A stretch of 54,405 nt of DNA. It comes from Ichthyophonus hoferi. Lineage: Eukaryota > Opisthokonta > Ichthyosporea > Ichthyophonida > Ichthyophonidae. Location: contig NAOQ01000021.1 of NCBI GenBank assembly GCA_002751075.1, positions 101,426-155,830 on the forward strand, read 5' to 3'. Positions 42,234-54,371 of the stretch are shown piece after piece. The translations under genes were made by a program, and so were the position numbers. Under the pieces are notes generated by a model. It was not told the DNA's origin, searched no databases, and saw only the letters and a program-made list of their open reading frames with translations. Every line of letters starts with the position of its first letter. Position 1 is the first letter of the stretch.

Positions 42234-44379
42234 AAAATAGCGTATAGCAATTATTTTTGTTGGGCCAGGGTAGTAATAGTCACTCTATCCTATCTGATCT
42301 GTCCTTAAGGCTCAGTAGTCGTGGTAAACGTTCTATGGAAGGCGCGTATACCAACTCTTTAGGTAACTGGTTGTAGTGCTTATACCTCTATTAAGAGGAA
42401 AACGATGCTTTGATTCGCTTATGTGCTATTGTGGAAATCGCCCAAAGAGACCGATGAATAAGAGGCGTTTATTGGTTATTTTTGTTTCTTTCTATCATTT
42501 TCCGACCTTTGTTTATCGCGGGTGTCAAACGTAACTGTATTCTTCAATATAAATGGGACCGATCGTAAAGATCCTTATAGACAAATCAATTTAACTGGTT
42601 AAGAACTATTAAAAATTCAATGGTTACAGACCCTTATGAGAACATTAATCAGCTAGTATTGGACCAATCATTTCATGATCCACTTGTTGCCAGAGTTTTT
42701 TCAGCAATAATTACTAATCTGATCTTTAGTTTTTAACCAATGGGCTGGCCGTGATTAACTTGTGTAGATCCTTTGGCCAAGATAACTTGTTACTTAGGCA
42801 TCCTGCTTCTGCTGACTCTTAAAACATTAAAAATATGTTTTGGCAGATTTGTATTCCGTGTGTACAAGGGGACACCTTAGTATGCCCCTTCATTCAATAT
42901 TCTGTCTCCTTCTAAACGAATGAATATAGGTCACAAGAACTCACCTGTCTCTACTTATTCTTCCCAGCATGGTAGCAGAGAACGCTTAAATAGTTATCAT
43001 GATTACAAAACCTGGTAATTCTATTAAGTCAACGATACACAAATGCCGAAAATACTTCATCGCAATTATTCATCCATCTACAAACCTCTACGAGTGGAGA
43101 ATTAATTTTCATAGATCTACACACTACCCGTTGAAATCTACATTTGAACTATCAATATCACCAGTTTCAAAGTGACACCAAGATTAATGCACAAAACAAC
43201 TGGGCAACACCTTCATTATCACCTCAGCCGCCTGACGCCATAGCCTACAACTGAGTCAGACCCAGAGTCAGCAGGAACATTTAACATACAGTTTGGCCAG
43301 CTGTCCTCCATTTTTTTTTTTAAACATTCTGGAATTACCTAGTTCATTTAATGAGTCACAAGCAGACAGTTAAGGAGTCACTACGCTAGGGTTCTTTTCA
43401 TATTATTTTTTCATGTTTTTTATGCTCTGGGTTAAATAATGCACCTATGTGGTCAAGGAGTATTAAAAAAAAAGATATTTAAATCATTTTAGTATTTCTT
43501 TATATAGGTATAATCATTTAATATCATTGGAAAATACTATTACGTATGCAATCTAGAAAAACATTTGGTGCAATCTTTTAGTGTTAAATGCCAATCCAAC
43601 ATGATCAATCAAAATTGAACCAGGCAATGGCAGAAATCCCGTGACGATGTAATAAGCCATTTCTGATCATATGTTTGGTGCAGCTATACCATTACTTGGG
43701 CATCCTGCCTAAAACAAGTTCAGCAACTTTAACCAATAACTTTACAGTTTTGCAACCAGCAGGGGAAGTTACAAGTAGTCGTTATTTGTATTGGGGCAAC
43801 TGGGCGCCTCAAAAACAATTATCTCATCGTCAGCCAACAACTGACTGCCCAATTAACTGTGCTCTTATCAGGCTTATGGGCTTAGTCCTCAATTTCAATT
43901 AACTTGTGTAATAATAAAAGTATGTCGTAGCAGTTCTGTACTCCATACATGCAAAGTGACTTAATAAAACACTCCTTTTAAATAAATATTGGTCACACTG
44001 CAGTATCTACTTATTATGCCCAACATAAGTTTTTTGAGTAAGTAAACAATGAACATTATTGGTTAAAAAGTCAACATTTTTTTTTTTTTTTGTTTTTTTT
44101 TGGGAAACGACATATCTGATATATACTACTATAACATGAATATTTATGCGGCTGATGTGTTATTAGTCTTTCAGAATATTCCCATTCTCGTAGATAGTGT
44201 TATCTTAACTCTGATAACTGATAATATTGCTATAATAAATATATATGAAACTGAAAAAATAATAGCGCTATAGTCATTAATGATGCTAATATGAAAATAC
44301 AATATGCCTACTTGAATAAAAGAACTGTTGGTGATTTAGATGCGTACGTATAGGGGAGAGAGCGAGAGAGCGGATAAAG

Positions 44380-44619
44380 ATGGAAAAAGCATTATATTTA
44401 GTCATTACAAAAATTTGTCGCAATGCGTTTATTGTATTTTTTATTGTTCTAATCATACAAATTTCTTTTAATGCTTTTTTATTCTTTTATTTATTAAACC
44501 AAATAATTTCTGATCAGCTATCTGCTTCAAACCAATCCATTTGTGAACATAAGAGAAATTGCATTTGTTGCGTAGAACTTAATGTTATGAGTATGTCAGG
44601 TGTATACGAAGAAAGCTAA
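44380..44619 (+). CDS. Small putative type II membrane protein (79 residues)
   Basis: The ATG sits in a favourable context (AAAGATGG). It starts a 79-residue frame with a basic N-terminus, one long hydrophobic segment at about residues 14-42, then a short Cys-rich tail (CEHKRNCICC) and the stop TAA. A GTGTAT donor near 44599 would also allow it to be the first exon of a longer type II protein, but I find no partner exon before the phosphatase gene. I recognise no family. It could be chance, though the composition is less biased than that of other short frames nearby. Confidence 0.35.
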   Translation: MEKALYLVITKICRNAFIVFFIVLIIQISFNAFLFFYLLNQIISDQLSASNQSICEHKRNCICCVELNVMSMSGVYEES

Positions 44620-46416
44620 AATACAGTGACATGATTCGAAGTGGTCCATGAGCCTCGTTGGTTATAGAGGGTGAGTGTCACGCGGTATTTTACTAGCTAT
44701 AAGCACGCAAGCACGCGCTCACCTACCATAATGAATATTCACAAATAGGAAATAGCGCGAAAATATCTCAAATATGGACTTCTTTATGATTATTGCATCA
44801 TCTTTTATAAATAACAATACTTAAACAATATGATATATTTATACAATACAAATATATACTTATGAGTACATAATATTATGAGTTGAAACACGTATGCATG
44901 TGTGGGTTTGAGAATACATTTCTATTTATATGCAGTATCATGGTAGTTATATCGTTTAAACGCTCTGGAAACACTCCCAATATAAACTGATTTTTAATTT
45001 GCAATAACATTTTAATAATTATACTTAATTGATATTTATAAAAATTACAGCAGTATCAACCAGTAATTAAATTGATAAAACTAGTATATTATGAAGATAT
45101 ACTATTGAGCATAATAATATTAGGATCTCTATGTGTGATCTTGGGTCACAGCCTATAGCCAATCAGGGGACGGTAGCATTTAGCTATCCCTTGGTTATAC
45201 TTTATCTCTCATGCCCAATTTTGGTTGGTTAATATCTCGCAATAATCACCTCATCGGGTCACCTGAACTATGTGGGAGGATTTTATTTGCAAAGAGAAAC
45301 AAATGAATAACAATAGTTTTTATAATAAAATGTCGATAAAAGCACCGCGAGGTACAGTTAGGAATTATGTTAACAACTATGCAAGACACCAATACCTGTC
45401 TGCATATGCATTAAAGTGCTAAACCATAATGACTTCCATCGTGTAACATGCGTCGACAGGTGATACGATAGAGTTTACCTCCATATAATACAGCCTATGC
45501 CTTTTAAAGCAAGGCTTCCTCATTCTTTTTTTTAATAAAATTATTAAAGCTATTAGGTTCTTAAAGGCGCCAACTCATTATTTTACACCATGGTCTATAT
45601 TTCTACATAGCAAGGCCAGCATACCGAAATCCAAACACCCAACAACATTGATGTGTTTAAAGTTGTATTGGATTATCAATATTTTAAACCAACAGTAAAT
45701 TAGACAGATCTAAGTATAGCAGCCCTTTAACCTGTTGCTTAGAGGCATTTGGGCTCCACATGATTGTCAGCTGTTTGTTATTACAACACTTGTGGTAACA
45801 CTTAGATTGGGAAGGACAGAGATTTTGAGTGGTTTCTAAATGAATATATTGAAAACCCATGAAAATGGTTTCCTAGTAATAGAATGCACGTTCACTCAGG
45901 TTAATAATTTTATTAAGTCAATGGCAACTATAAATATCCATCTGTGTGCATAAAGAAATTGACTGAGAGTTAAACGGAATAAAAGCACCAAAATTCTTTA
46001 TAGGGTTGTTGCTTTGAATCTTTCTATTCGTTAGCTAAGTCAATTTCTATTGTCGTAGCTTCCATTCCATTGGTTAAACTATTTTAACATATTTTCAGTT
46101 TTATACCACTATACATTGATTGGTTATTTCACCAACCGCGCAACTTACTTTCAAGTAATAACATATTAGAGTATTAAAGTACTATTTTAAATGGTATAAA
46201 AACATTAACTAAATAATATAACATTTTAATAAAAGTAAGTCTCAATTTGAAGTGCTGGTTTTTTATCTATAGACTAATAGAATTACATATTTCGTATAAG
46301 CATATTTATTGGCTTGATATCATCTTTCCGTGCCCTGGCAACTTACCTCATTCAAGTGATGTCAATATAATGCCAAAGGAGAGTTCATTTTTCGTAGTCA
46401 TTATTTGTATCTAAAA

Positions 46417-47727
46417 ATGGAGGGGTTAGTAAGGTCGTTTCGAAAACTGTCTAGTTCTCCCCTTCGACAGAGAAATTTGAGTAACATAGCTGACTCCGAG
46501 GGAACGACATACAGTATGCCTAGCGTAGATATTATAGATTCTAGTTCCGTAACACATGGCAGTTTTTTACATCCAGATAATGAAGACCGCTTTGATGTTA
46601 TTGATGATTTCACTAGCCAAGATATACCGGAACTAAACGCTAACACACCAATTAATTTACACAACTGTGACACCACTACACAAGCACTTTATGCCGTATA
46701 TGATGGTCATGGGGGAGCACACGTAAGCGAATATGTTTCAAGCGTATTATCTGCCCGCTTGGCGCTCGCTCTACGCTCCCGCCAACTACGTACAGAAGCT
46801 ACGCCAGACTTTATTGCCCATACTCTTACAAGCACATTTATATCAGTTGACAAAGATTGTTGTAGAAAATTCAGCCAAGGTGGTAGCTGTGCCCTTGTTT
46901 CCTTTTTATACGGCAACAATCTTTTTGTTGCCAATATTGGTGATTGCCAGGGTTTCTTATTTGGCTTTAAAAAATCGAAAAGGGATAATTACGCTGGAAC
47001 TTGGCTTTTTCGTAACCCGCTACGTCCTAAGGTGATAGAAGTACTTAACAATCGACACAGCGTGAATGACAAGTCTGAATTTAAGCGCGTGATCGACCAA
47101 GGTGGGGTTATTGTTAATGGTCGTGTTGGTGGTTCCCTCATACCTACACGAAGTTTTGGTGATGCACCACTAAAGAAACATGGTGTAACTGGAAAGCCAG
47201 AGGTATTCATGTTTCCTCTTCAGAGTGGACTCAGATATTATATTGTCCTGGCTACTGATGGTCTATGGGACTACACCACTCTTGAGAGAGTCACTAATAC
47301 AGTTACCCTTGGACATCATCGTTCACTTGACAATGAAGCCATAGTTGAAAATCTGCTAAATTTGGCTTTAATGCGGGGTACACATGATGACGTGTCTATA
47401 GTAGTGGGCACTTTGGATGTGGGTAGTAGAGATGAATTCCTTGGCGAAACATCATGTTCTTCAGCTCCGTCGCAACCTTGTCGTCTGGTTGAAGATGTTT
47501 CTGGAACAATTAACGGAAAATTGATATTTGGTTCACAAAAACATAAGGCTATATCGGTAGATAACTTATTAACTTCTCCGAACCATTTTTTTCTTAAGAA
47601 GCCTAGCTGCACAATACAAAAACAAATAGTGACAAAACACGATGTGATTAATGAACACGAACTTGAACATGAAAAGATAAATGCGACCACTAGCACCTCC
47701 CAGCCTATGGTAGTGAGTGTAAAATGA
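46417..47727 (+). CDS. PP2C-type (PPM) Ser/Thr protein phosphatase, single exon
   Basis: PPM phosphatases remove phosphate from Ser/Thr using two metal ions. The 436-residue frame shows the family motifs in order: NEDRFD (55-60), YAVYDGHGG (92-100), LFVANIGDC, RVGGSLIPTRSFGDAPLK, VLATDGLWDY and GTHDDVSIVVGTL. The acidic metal ligands appear present: Glu/Asp of NEDR, Asp96 of DGHGG, Asp of DGLWD, Asp of HDD. Deviations are GDC-Q for the usual GDSR and HDD for the usual xDN. About 45 residues between GDC and the SFGD motif form a longer Lys/Arg-rich loop. The last 90 residues are low-complexity and unassigned. There is no signal peptide or membrane segment. The start is the first in-frame ATG; a TTG four codons earlier is not used. 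The gene has no intron, unlike the 6-26-exon genes around it, which suggests a retrocopy origin. Confidence 0.93.
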   Translation: MEGLVRSFRKLSSSPLRQRNLSNIADSEGTTYSMPSVDIIDSSSVTHGSFLHPDNEDRFDVIDDFTSQDIPELNANTPINLHNCDTTTQALYAVYDGHGGAHVSEYVSSVLSARLALALRSRQLRTEATPDFIAHTLTSTFISVDKDCCRKFSQGGSCALVSFLYGNNLFVANIGDCQGFLFGFKKSKRDNYAGTWLFRNPLRPKVIEVLNNRHSVNDKSEFKRVIDQGGVIVNGRVGGSLIPTRSFGDAPLKKHGVTGKPEVFMFPLQSGLRYYIVLATDGLWDYTTLERVTNTVTLGHHRSLDNEAIVENLLNLALMRGTHDDVSIVVGTLDVGSRDEFLGETSCSSAPSQPCRLVEDVSGTINGKLIFGSQKHKAISVDNLLTSPNHFFLKKPSCTIQKQIVTKHDVINEHELEHEKINATTSTSQPMVVSVK

Positions 47728-47940
47728 AAGTGAAATTTAGGTAATAGTCGTTAGTAATGAAAGAATGCTGCAATACCTCGAAGAATGCGAGCTATAAAAC
47801 CTTTTTAAAAAATAATTATGTTAAATATACATAATGAATGCTTATTTTCAGCCCAGACTACACTATAGATTTAGCGCAGTTTGACGTTTACTTGGCATAC
47901 TGCTATTATAACTAAAAAATATTATCATATGCCTTACACT

Positions 47941-47946
47941 AATAAA
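47941..47946 (+). terminator. Poly(A) signal of the phosphatase gene
   Basis: AATAAA lies 214 bp past the stop codon and is followed 20-50 bp later by a GT-rich element (TGTTGTTGGTGTC... repeated), the standard arrangement for animal cleavage and polyadenylation. Confidence 0.75.
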
Positions 47947-48884
47947 GAAATCGTAATGGAACATTGTTGTTGGTGTCTTGTTTTTGTTGGTGTCAGTGAA
48001 TCAGGCTGACCACCAGAGATATTCGAAGTATACCTTGCTTTATTAGATATTCATTATTACTGTAGTATTCCAAATTGTTCATTTCAGTCATGGGGTGTTG
48101 GAATAAAACAGTCAGTTCATACTAACTAGTAGACAATGAAGGTGCTTTGAGCATGTATTCAAGCACAAAAGGTGTGAACTGATCAGGTAGGTATAGAATC
48201 TAAATACACATTACTTAACTGATTATACCCAAAAACTGTAGCTTCACACAAGATAAAGCTTGATTAAAGAATGTAGTGCTGTTGCTAACAAAGAGGCATT
48301 TAGTGAGCAACAATCCTATAGCTAAGTAGTCAACACCAAGTTAGGTTCTTTCCATATTCCTTTTTCATATTTGCTTATGTCCTATGTGAGTATTATCAAT
48401 CATGTCAATGGATTGTAGGTATCAAAACAAACAAAAACCGCAGCTAGAAAGCCTAGTAGGTACATAATGTGTTAGCTGCACTGGCACTGAGCACGGTTCC
48501 CAATCGCGGCGCAAACTATTAATTTTTTTATAAAAAATGCTAACTTGGTTTTTCTATTAACTTAGATAAGCATAACAGACTGAAGATAAATCACTACTAA
48601 TAATACATTTATAGCACAATTACAGTCAAAAACACCTTTGCTACACTAAGCTTTCCACTCTTATATCGTGCCTATGTTACACGTGGAAAATGAGGAAGTT
48701 TCTCAACCTCAAAACTCGATTCGCAAACATGTCAAATATAACATTCTTTAAGTAATGTAAACGACTCATTTTTGCTACTAACATGAGGTCACTTAGAATT
48801 TTTTACTTGAGAGATTTATTAATGCCTCCATATATGTGCAAAATAATAATAGTTACTATGTCAAGGTGTAAATAAGATGTGTGG

Positions 48885-48985
48885 ATGTATAAGTGTGTAG
48901 GGTAGATGTGTGTATGTGTGTAGGCAGGTTGATAGGTAAATATGTAAGTGTGTGAATATGCAAATATGTAGGTAGTTAAGTAATA
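48885..48985. repeat. GT-rich imperfect repeat (GTGTGxATGTA...)
   Basis: GTGTG and ATGTA(A/G)G motifs alternate with no fixed period across about 100 bp. It is a decayed microsatellite. Confidence 0.6.
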
Positions 48986-49120
48986 AGTAATTACAAATAA
49001 GTAGATTAGCAGCTTAATTAATTAACAACACATTTGTAAATATATTTATTTACCTCGCCCGGGGACTTGATTTCTCACGGAGAAGACCAAAACACAGGGC
49101 TAGATTTCTAAATTAAACAT

Positions 49121-49222
49121 ACCAATGAACTGGGCTTTTTACTCCTTTCATGATCGAGTGTACCAATGAACAGGGCGTGTTACTCCTTTCTTGATCGGGT
49201 GTACCAATGAGCACGGCTCATT
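49121..49222 (+). repeat. 41-bp tandem repeat, about 2.5 units
   Basis: Units begin at 49121, 49162 and 49203, each with ACCAATGA(A/G)C followed by (A/T)GGGC. Units 1 and 2 share TACTCCTTTC and TGATCG(A/G)GTG. The period is exactly 41 bp. Each unit carries a CCAAT and a TGATCG motif. It lies 1.3 kb upstream of the F-box gene start. Confidence 0.88.
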
Positions 49223-49617
49223 ATGGCAGATTCCGTTTGTGCAATCCAAAGTTAGCAATAGATATGAGAACATAGTAAGGATTGGTATAATGAAGATTCG
49301 GAGTTTTAAGTATGTGTTACTGATAAATGTAGAATTGTAACAAGATCACCACTTGACCGACCAAATTTCATATCGTAAATTCCACAGATAAACAAACAAC
49401 TATATGGTAAGCGGCTGAAACCTTAATATCTCAGCATTATTAACAAAAATAGCTATCTCATTTTAGTCGTAATATTATTTTCTGCTAATATTGTAATGAT
49501 TATCATTACCCTCATTATTCTTAGTTGTAATATTAATAGTATTGCGATACTATGACTATAAAACAAGTCTACCTTAGTCGATCTCGTTCGTTTTGCATCT
49601 TTCACGGATATAAGCGG

Positions 49618-49629
49618 ATTGACGTCAAT
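49618..49629. promoter_or_regulatory. CRE/ATF-type palindrome
   Basis: ATTGACGTCAAT is a perfect 12-bp palindrome with the TGACGTCA core bound by CREB/ATF bZIP factors in animals. It is 860 bp upstream of the F-box gene ATG. A related TGACGTAA occurs at 50001-50008. Regulatory use is inferred. Confidence 0.4.
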
Positions 49630-50487
49630 GAAGTCCTTTCTTTATGGTACCTAAAGAAAAATAATAAGCAATAAATAAATAATTTTTACTGTTATATAAC
49701 GTGTACTATGATTCAATACCTGATTTTTAAGAATTTTTTTTTCCTTTAAAATAGATAAGAGCGAAGTAAGGCGGCTTGTACCTTCTTTCGAATAAGCGGC
49801 TTTTATGCTAGCCAATGATAGAACAAACCATAGTATTTAACTAGATGAAAGCCAATCATCTAAACATAAAATTGTTTTCATATTGCAGCAGTTGATAGTT
49901 TGCAAGCGTTGGAATTGGTCCATTAAAATGACCCAGAGCTTGGCCTGGGCTAAGTTTACATTCCTAGTTTTAGTATATATAGATATAATTGGAATTATTT
50001 TGACGTAACCAACACCAAATTAAACTGATTATATTTATGAAAATATATTTTTATTGAGCACAATTAAACGAATTCAGCCATGCGCACTTTTGTATACCAT
50101 AATTTTAATAGTATGAACAATTTTTCATTAAAAAGGTGATAAAAATATATATATATCTTCTAAATAATTAATCAAAACGAAATATATATATTTTCACTTC
50201 CGCAACCAATTTATAAGGCAAATAAATAGGATTTATGGCCTTCGAGCAATTTTAATTCACACCAAAGTTATGGTCACGCCATTAAAAACGAATATGATTG
50301 GATAAGAGAAATAACCAACTTGTGATACATTCACAATTTATGTATTAAATAGTAAAATAGCACCTATTTATAGTGTAATGTACGTAAACACAGTAGCATA
50401 GCAAGTCTGTATGCATATACATAAATACTAGTAAGCACGTACGGACACACACCTGAAGTGTTCATAGGTGATAATTGTAGTACAATA

Positions 50488-53400
50488 ATGAAACAGGAAC
50501 ATAACAAAATGGGTCAGTTGTCTTTGACTAGTGCAGACTTTACACAGTCAATGACAGATGTGACAAAATGGTTTTCATCATTAAACGACACACAGCGACA
50601 ACTCTTGTTTAAAACCATACTCCAGAAAACCCAAAACACAGTTCCTATAAGTATGTATAGTTTACTCTTATATAGTTCTTTCTTTTAAAGTAGGCTAAAG
50701 GAAGGGTATTGTTTTTATGATGATTATGGTTATGGTTTTGTTATGGCTATATTTACAAATACAGTTACAATTTTAGTTATAGTTATAGTTATAGTTATAG
50801 CTATAGTTATAGTTATAATTGTTATAGTTATTGGTGTAGTTTTAGTTATAGTTATGATTTTGGTTTTGGTTTTGACTGTGGTTGTGGTTATAGTCTTGGT
50901 TAGGGAGAATAGTGTCAAGTGTAGGGCATGCTATTTATTTGAGATCTACCTATGCTACACACACATACACACACACACGCACACACACACATATATATAT
51001 ATACCCACATACGCCTATACAGGCACAATTATAGCTATAAAATTACTCTTACAACCAAGTACACAATATCATTGGCATCCACTCCCCCACATCATAACAT
51101 ACACTCCCTTTTAACCTTATAGACATATAGACATTGACCTTCCCCACCCTATCTCCTCCCTCCTTCCTTCTTTCTCCTTCCTTATTTCATTCCTTCTCTC
51201 TTTAGTATCACACATATATCGTGCGCTAGAGTGCCATTTACGGGTTGATTTTATAGATACATTACCAGAAAAATTAGCTCAACACATCTTCTCGTTTTGT
51301 GATGCCAGATCCCTGTGCTATGCTTCTATGGTAAGAGTTGTTTTTAGATATTTATTCCAAAACGATAAAGCTCTTAAATTTTTATATTTTTATTTTTATT
51401 TTTTGAATCCTAAACGTTTTTTTTTTTTTTTTGCCGTGGTTATATGGCAATTTTTTTTATCAGTTTTACTATTTATTCAAACGTACTAGTGCATTATGTT
51501 TAAAATCACATTTTATTTTAATTTAACGTAATTTTAATTTTTAATAATTCTTGTTTTTTGACGCCAGGTCCGACTGATAGACTGATATACGTGCATTAGA
51601 TTACCTAGCCTTTGGCGCCAGGCCCCTTTGCAATGCATGCATGAACAGTAAAGTCTGTTTATCTTTATTTATTTACACTTTAAAGTTTTAAAATCAGTTT
51701 TTATTTTTTAATGATTTTTGTTCATTGACGCCAGGTCCCTCTGTTGGCCATCTATGAGAAGAGTTTCTCTCCTTTTACTAAAATGATATGAAGTTTTAAA
51801 AAAATTAAAGTCACCCAATTTAATTAATTTAATTTTAATGATTTCTGTTCTTGGACAGCAGCTCCGCCTTCAGTATATATATATATATATACGGTTTAGA
51901 TTATTTTTTTATTTTATTTTTTTTTTAAAAAAAAACCACTGATGTTAATTTTAATGTCTAAAGACTGACTGGATCGATACGTATGTTTGAAGTACCCAAG
52001 GGCATATACGTGTAAACTAAGAGATTTTAACCAATGAGGAAAAATAAAAAAAATATTAAGGATCAGATAAAATTGGGAGAGACATCAAGATAAAAGAGGA
52101 ACAAAAATGATTACATAAGAATAAATGTCAAGGAGAATTAAGAGATAGACTAAAGATGGAAAGGATAGATGGCGAATGTGATAGACGGAAGGGTGAGAAA
52201 AATGGAACTCGACTCACACACCTATATAAGAGGCTAATGCTGTGAATGGACACTGATTGTAAGCCAATTAATACACAGGTATCAAAAAAGTGGCGGAAGC
52301 TAGCAAATAACGACGTACTTTGGCACAGATTGTGTGCTCAACATATTAACAAGAAGTGCAACAAATGTAAGTATCTACCCTTATGCCTTATGGCTGTACA
52401 TGCAATGGAATACAGACAGATACGTATATACTGCAGTATAGATATATGGTATATATACACATATACATACACATATGCTTTCTTAACTACATGTATTTAA
52501 TAATGTAAAATGCACTCTACCCTCATTCCTTTTTATATGTATTTATATACACGTATGTACATGTATATATATGTATATATATTTGCACATATATACGTGT
52601 GCACGCATAGAAATATCTACCATGATAAAAACAATACAACTACAATTATTACATATACAACAAAATAAACGAGTAATAAATTTAACATGTATGAGTTCAC
52701 CTGTAAATATATCGAAGCGTAACATAATGTTATTGGGTGAATATCTTTTTAAGCAAACAGGAAGGTTTCATTCGTGTAAATATACCAATACTTTAATCAC
52801 AGCACAATTACTGCTTATTAATAGTTGGTTAATGGTTGTACATTATAATGCAGGGTTATTAGTGGACATGTATTATAATGCAGGGTTATTAGTGAATTTG
52901 GATTATAATGCATGAGTATTGGTGGTGATGGATTTTAATATTTAGTTGTTAGTGATCATAACTTATCACAAGAAGTCATGCAATATATATGTATGTTTCT
53001 GGCCAGTCAATAGCCAACTACCACCTGTTTGTGTTTGCATGTCATTAGTGGGTCTTAAGTCTTATCTGATTGGTGCTATTATTAATATTCATATATGATT
53101 GGTTTGTAGGTGGTTGGGGATTGCCTCTGTTCACTCAGAGAAAGCGATGTAAGATGGCCTGGAAGGAAGTATATGCCGAGAGACAGATGGTTGAACTTAA
53201 CGTGAGTGTGGTTATATATATATATCTCTACCTATCTATCTACCTACCGACATATCTATATATTTCCATACCTATACATGTATATAGGTATACCCCTACA
53301 CATACCTTGTAGTTAGTTAGTCTATGTATATATAAGTGACTAATGGTTTATTTTATACTAAGTAACAGAGTGTTACAAATAATTCTCACTATAGTATATA

Positions 53401-54371
53401 CATATTATAATAAAACACACATGCCATATCTTACAATATCCTACCCCACTAACCTACCATATCATGCCAACCCCACAGTGGCGCAAAGGACACTATGAGA
53501 TGCGCAAGCTCACTGGACACATAGGAGGTATAACGTGTTTACAGTTTCATGGCAATGTACTAGTGAGTGGAGGAGTAGACTGCACCATAAAGGTCTGGGA
53601 TATACACCGCGGTGGAAAGTGTGAGAGAACACTGAGAGGTCATACTATGAGTCTAGGATGTCTGCAGTTTGATATGGTATGTAGGGTGGGGTATGATAGG
53701 GTAGAGTAGGATAGGATACGATTGGGTAGGGTAGGATAAGGTAGAGTATGGCAAGATATAGTTGGTATGATATTATATGGTTGGTTTAGATGTAGGCTTT
53801 ATTATACATACCTATACATAGTTATCATATATACAAATCAACATTTTTAATTGGCCATATATTATACAAGCTTCTTATTGGGTATATGTCAGATCTTCCA
53901 AAGGGCTTTTTATCAATAACATTACCAATGCTATCATTTGCGCCTGCCTATATATACCCCCTGTTACCACCCAATGTATCCAGTGTATATTCTCTTTATC
54001 CATCCTCTCTTTATGACTGAACTATTATTACGTATTTCTCTCTCATTGCCTTCTCATCTATAAACTGTGCGTCATTAGCCAGTGCTTTACTCTACACTAC
54101 CAATCCAATCGTATTCTGCTCTTTTTTATTGCCTTGTTTCTATTAAGTGACATACATACACGTGAACCTACCGTTATATTATCAGACAATATTATCCAAG
54201 GCAGCGCCATCTTTACGAACATAGCATAATCTAACCTTACTCAATGGTTATTATTTTTAGGTCAAGATTATTAGTGGTTCTCTGGACGGGTCGGTTCGCA
54301 TATGGGGATTAGAGACGGGCGAATGTGTAAGAGAGATGGAGGCACACAAGGGAGGAGTACGGTCATTGCAG
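50488..54371 (+). CDS. F-box/WD40 substrate receptor (Met30/beta-TrCP type), 3' end off window
   Basis: Such proteins bind Skp1 through the F-box and phosphorylated substrates through the WD40 propeller in SCF ubiquitin ligases. Six exons join in frame: 50488-50650, 51206-51330, 52279-52366, 53110-53201, 53479-53676, 54261-54371, giving 259 residues so far. Residues 20-50 (KWFSSLNDTQRQLLFKTIL) resemble the dimerisation helix that precedes the F-box in beta-TrCP, Cdc4 and Met30. The F-box spans about 69-112 (DFIDTLPEKLAQHIFSF ... VSKKWRKLANNDVLWHRLC). CNKCGWGLPLF (123-133) follows. NWRKGHYEM introduces the propeller; the first blade is LTGHIGGITCLQF ... TIKVWD, the second LRGHTMSL ... SVRIWG, and a third starts EAHKGGVRSLQ. 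The last donor is at 54372, and more blades must lie beyond. The CxxCGWGLPL box recalls fungal Met30/sconB; orthology is not settled. The start is the first in-frame ATG after a stop; a second ATG lies seven codons on. Confidence 0.93.
50757..50900. repeat. (TTATAG)n-derived hexamer tract, F-box gene intron 1
   Basis: TTATAG units dominate 50775-50850 and grade into TTTTGG and TTGTGG variants. The Val-Ile and Thr-Ile open frames on the two strands are repeat artefacts. Confidence 0.85.
50958..51004. repeat. (CA)n-(TA)n compound microsatellite
   Basis: About 17 CA units with two interruptions run into TA units, in intron 1 of the F-box gene. A C/T-rich tract follows at 51131-51200 and leads to the exon 2 acceptor. 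Confidence 0.9.
52841..52940 (+). repeat. 30-bp tandem repeat, about 3.3 units, F-box gene intron 3
   Basis: Units begin at 52841, 52871, 52901 and (decayed) 52931. Each carries ATTATAATGCA and TTATTAGTG-like blocks. The exact 30-bp period keeps a frame open (YNAGLLV repeated), but flanking splice sites and phase give no reason to call it coding. Confidence 0.85.

Larger units (their letters stand above)
40777..46416. other. Gene-poor stretch
   Basis: Apart from the short repeat pair and one small membrane-protein ORF listed separately, I see no recognisable gene. Base composition is less AT-rich in 41250-43900 than in the spacers to the left. A poly(T) run lies at 44079-44102. The last 400 bp before the phosphatase gene contain three ATTGG pentamers, which may include promoter CCAAT boxes, but this pentamer is common everywhere in the window. 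Confidence 0.5.
47728..50487. other. Spacer phosphatase to F-box/WD40 gene
   Basis: I see no coding exon with family similarity. It holds the phosphatase 3' end, a GT-rich imperfect repeat at 48885-48985, the 41-bp tandem repeat, the CRE palindrome, and presumably the promoter and any 5' untranslated exon of the F-box gene. Confidence 0.55.

Noticed and set aside
42790-43720. Similarity between TTACTTAGGCATCCTGC (42796) and TTACTTGGGCATCCTGC (43690)
   Set aside because: The match covers under 20 bp and does not extend, so it is too short to call a repeat.
48470-48520. GGTTCCCAATC resembling a pol III B box
   Set aside because: The nearest A-box-like motif is only about 15 bp upstream, too close for a tRNA or SINE promoter.
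50730-51114. Val-Ile-rich and Thr-Ile-rich frames on both strands
   Set aside because: They arise from the TTATAG hexamer tract in intron 1 of the F-box gene and look transmembrane only because of base composition.
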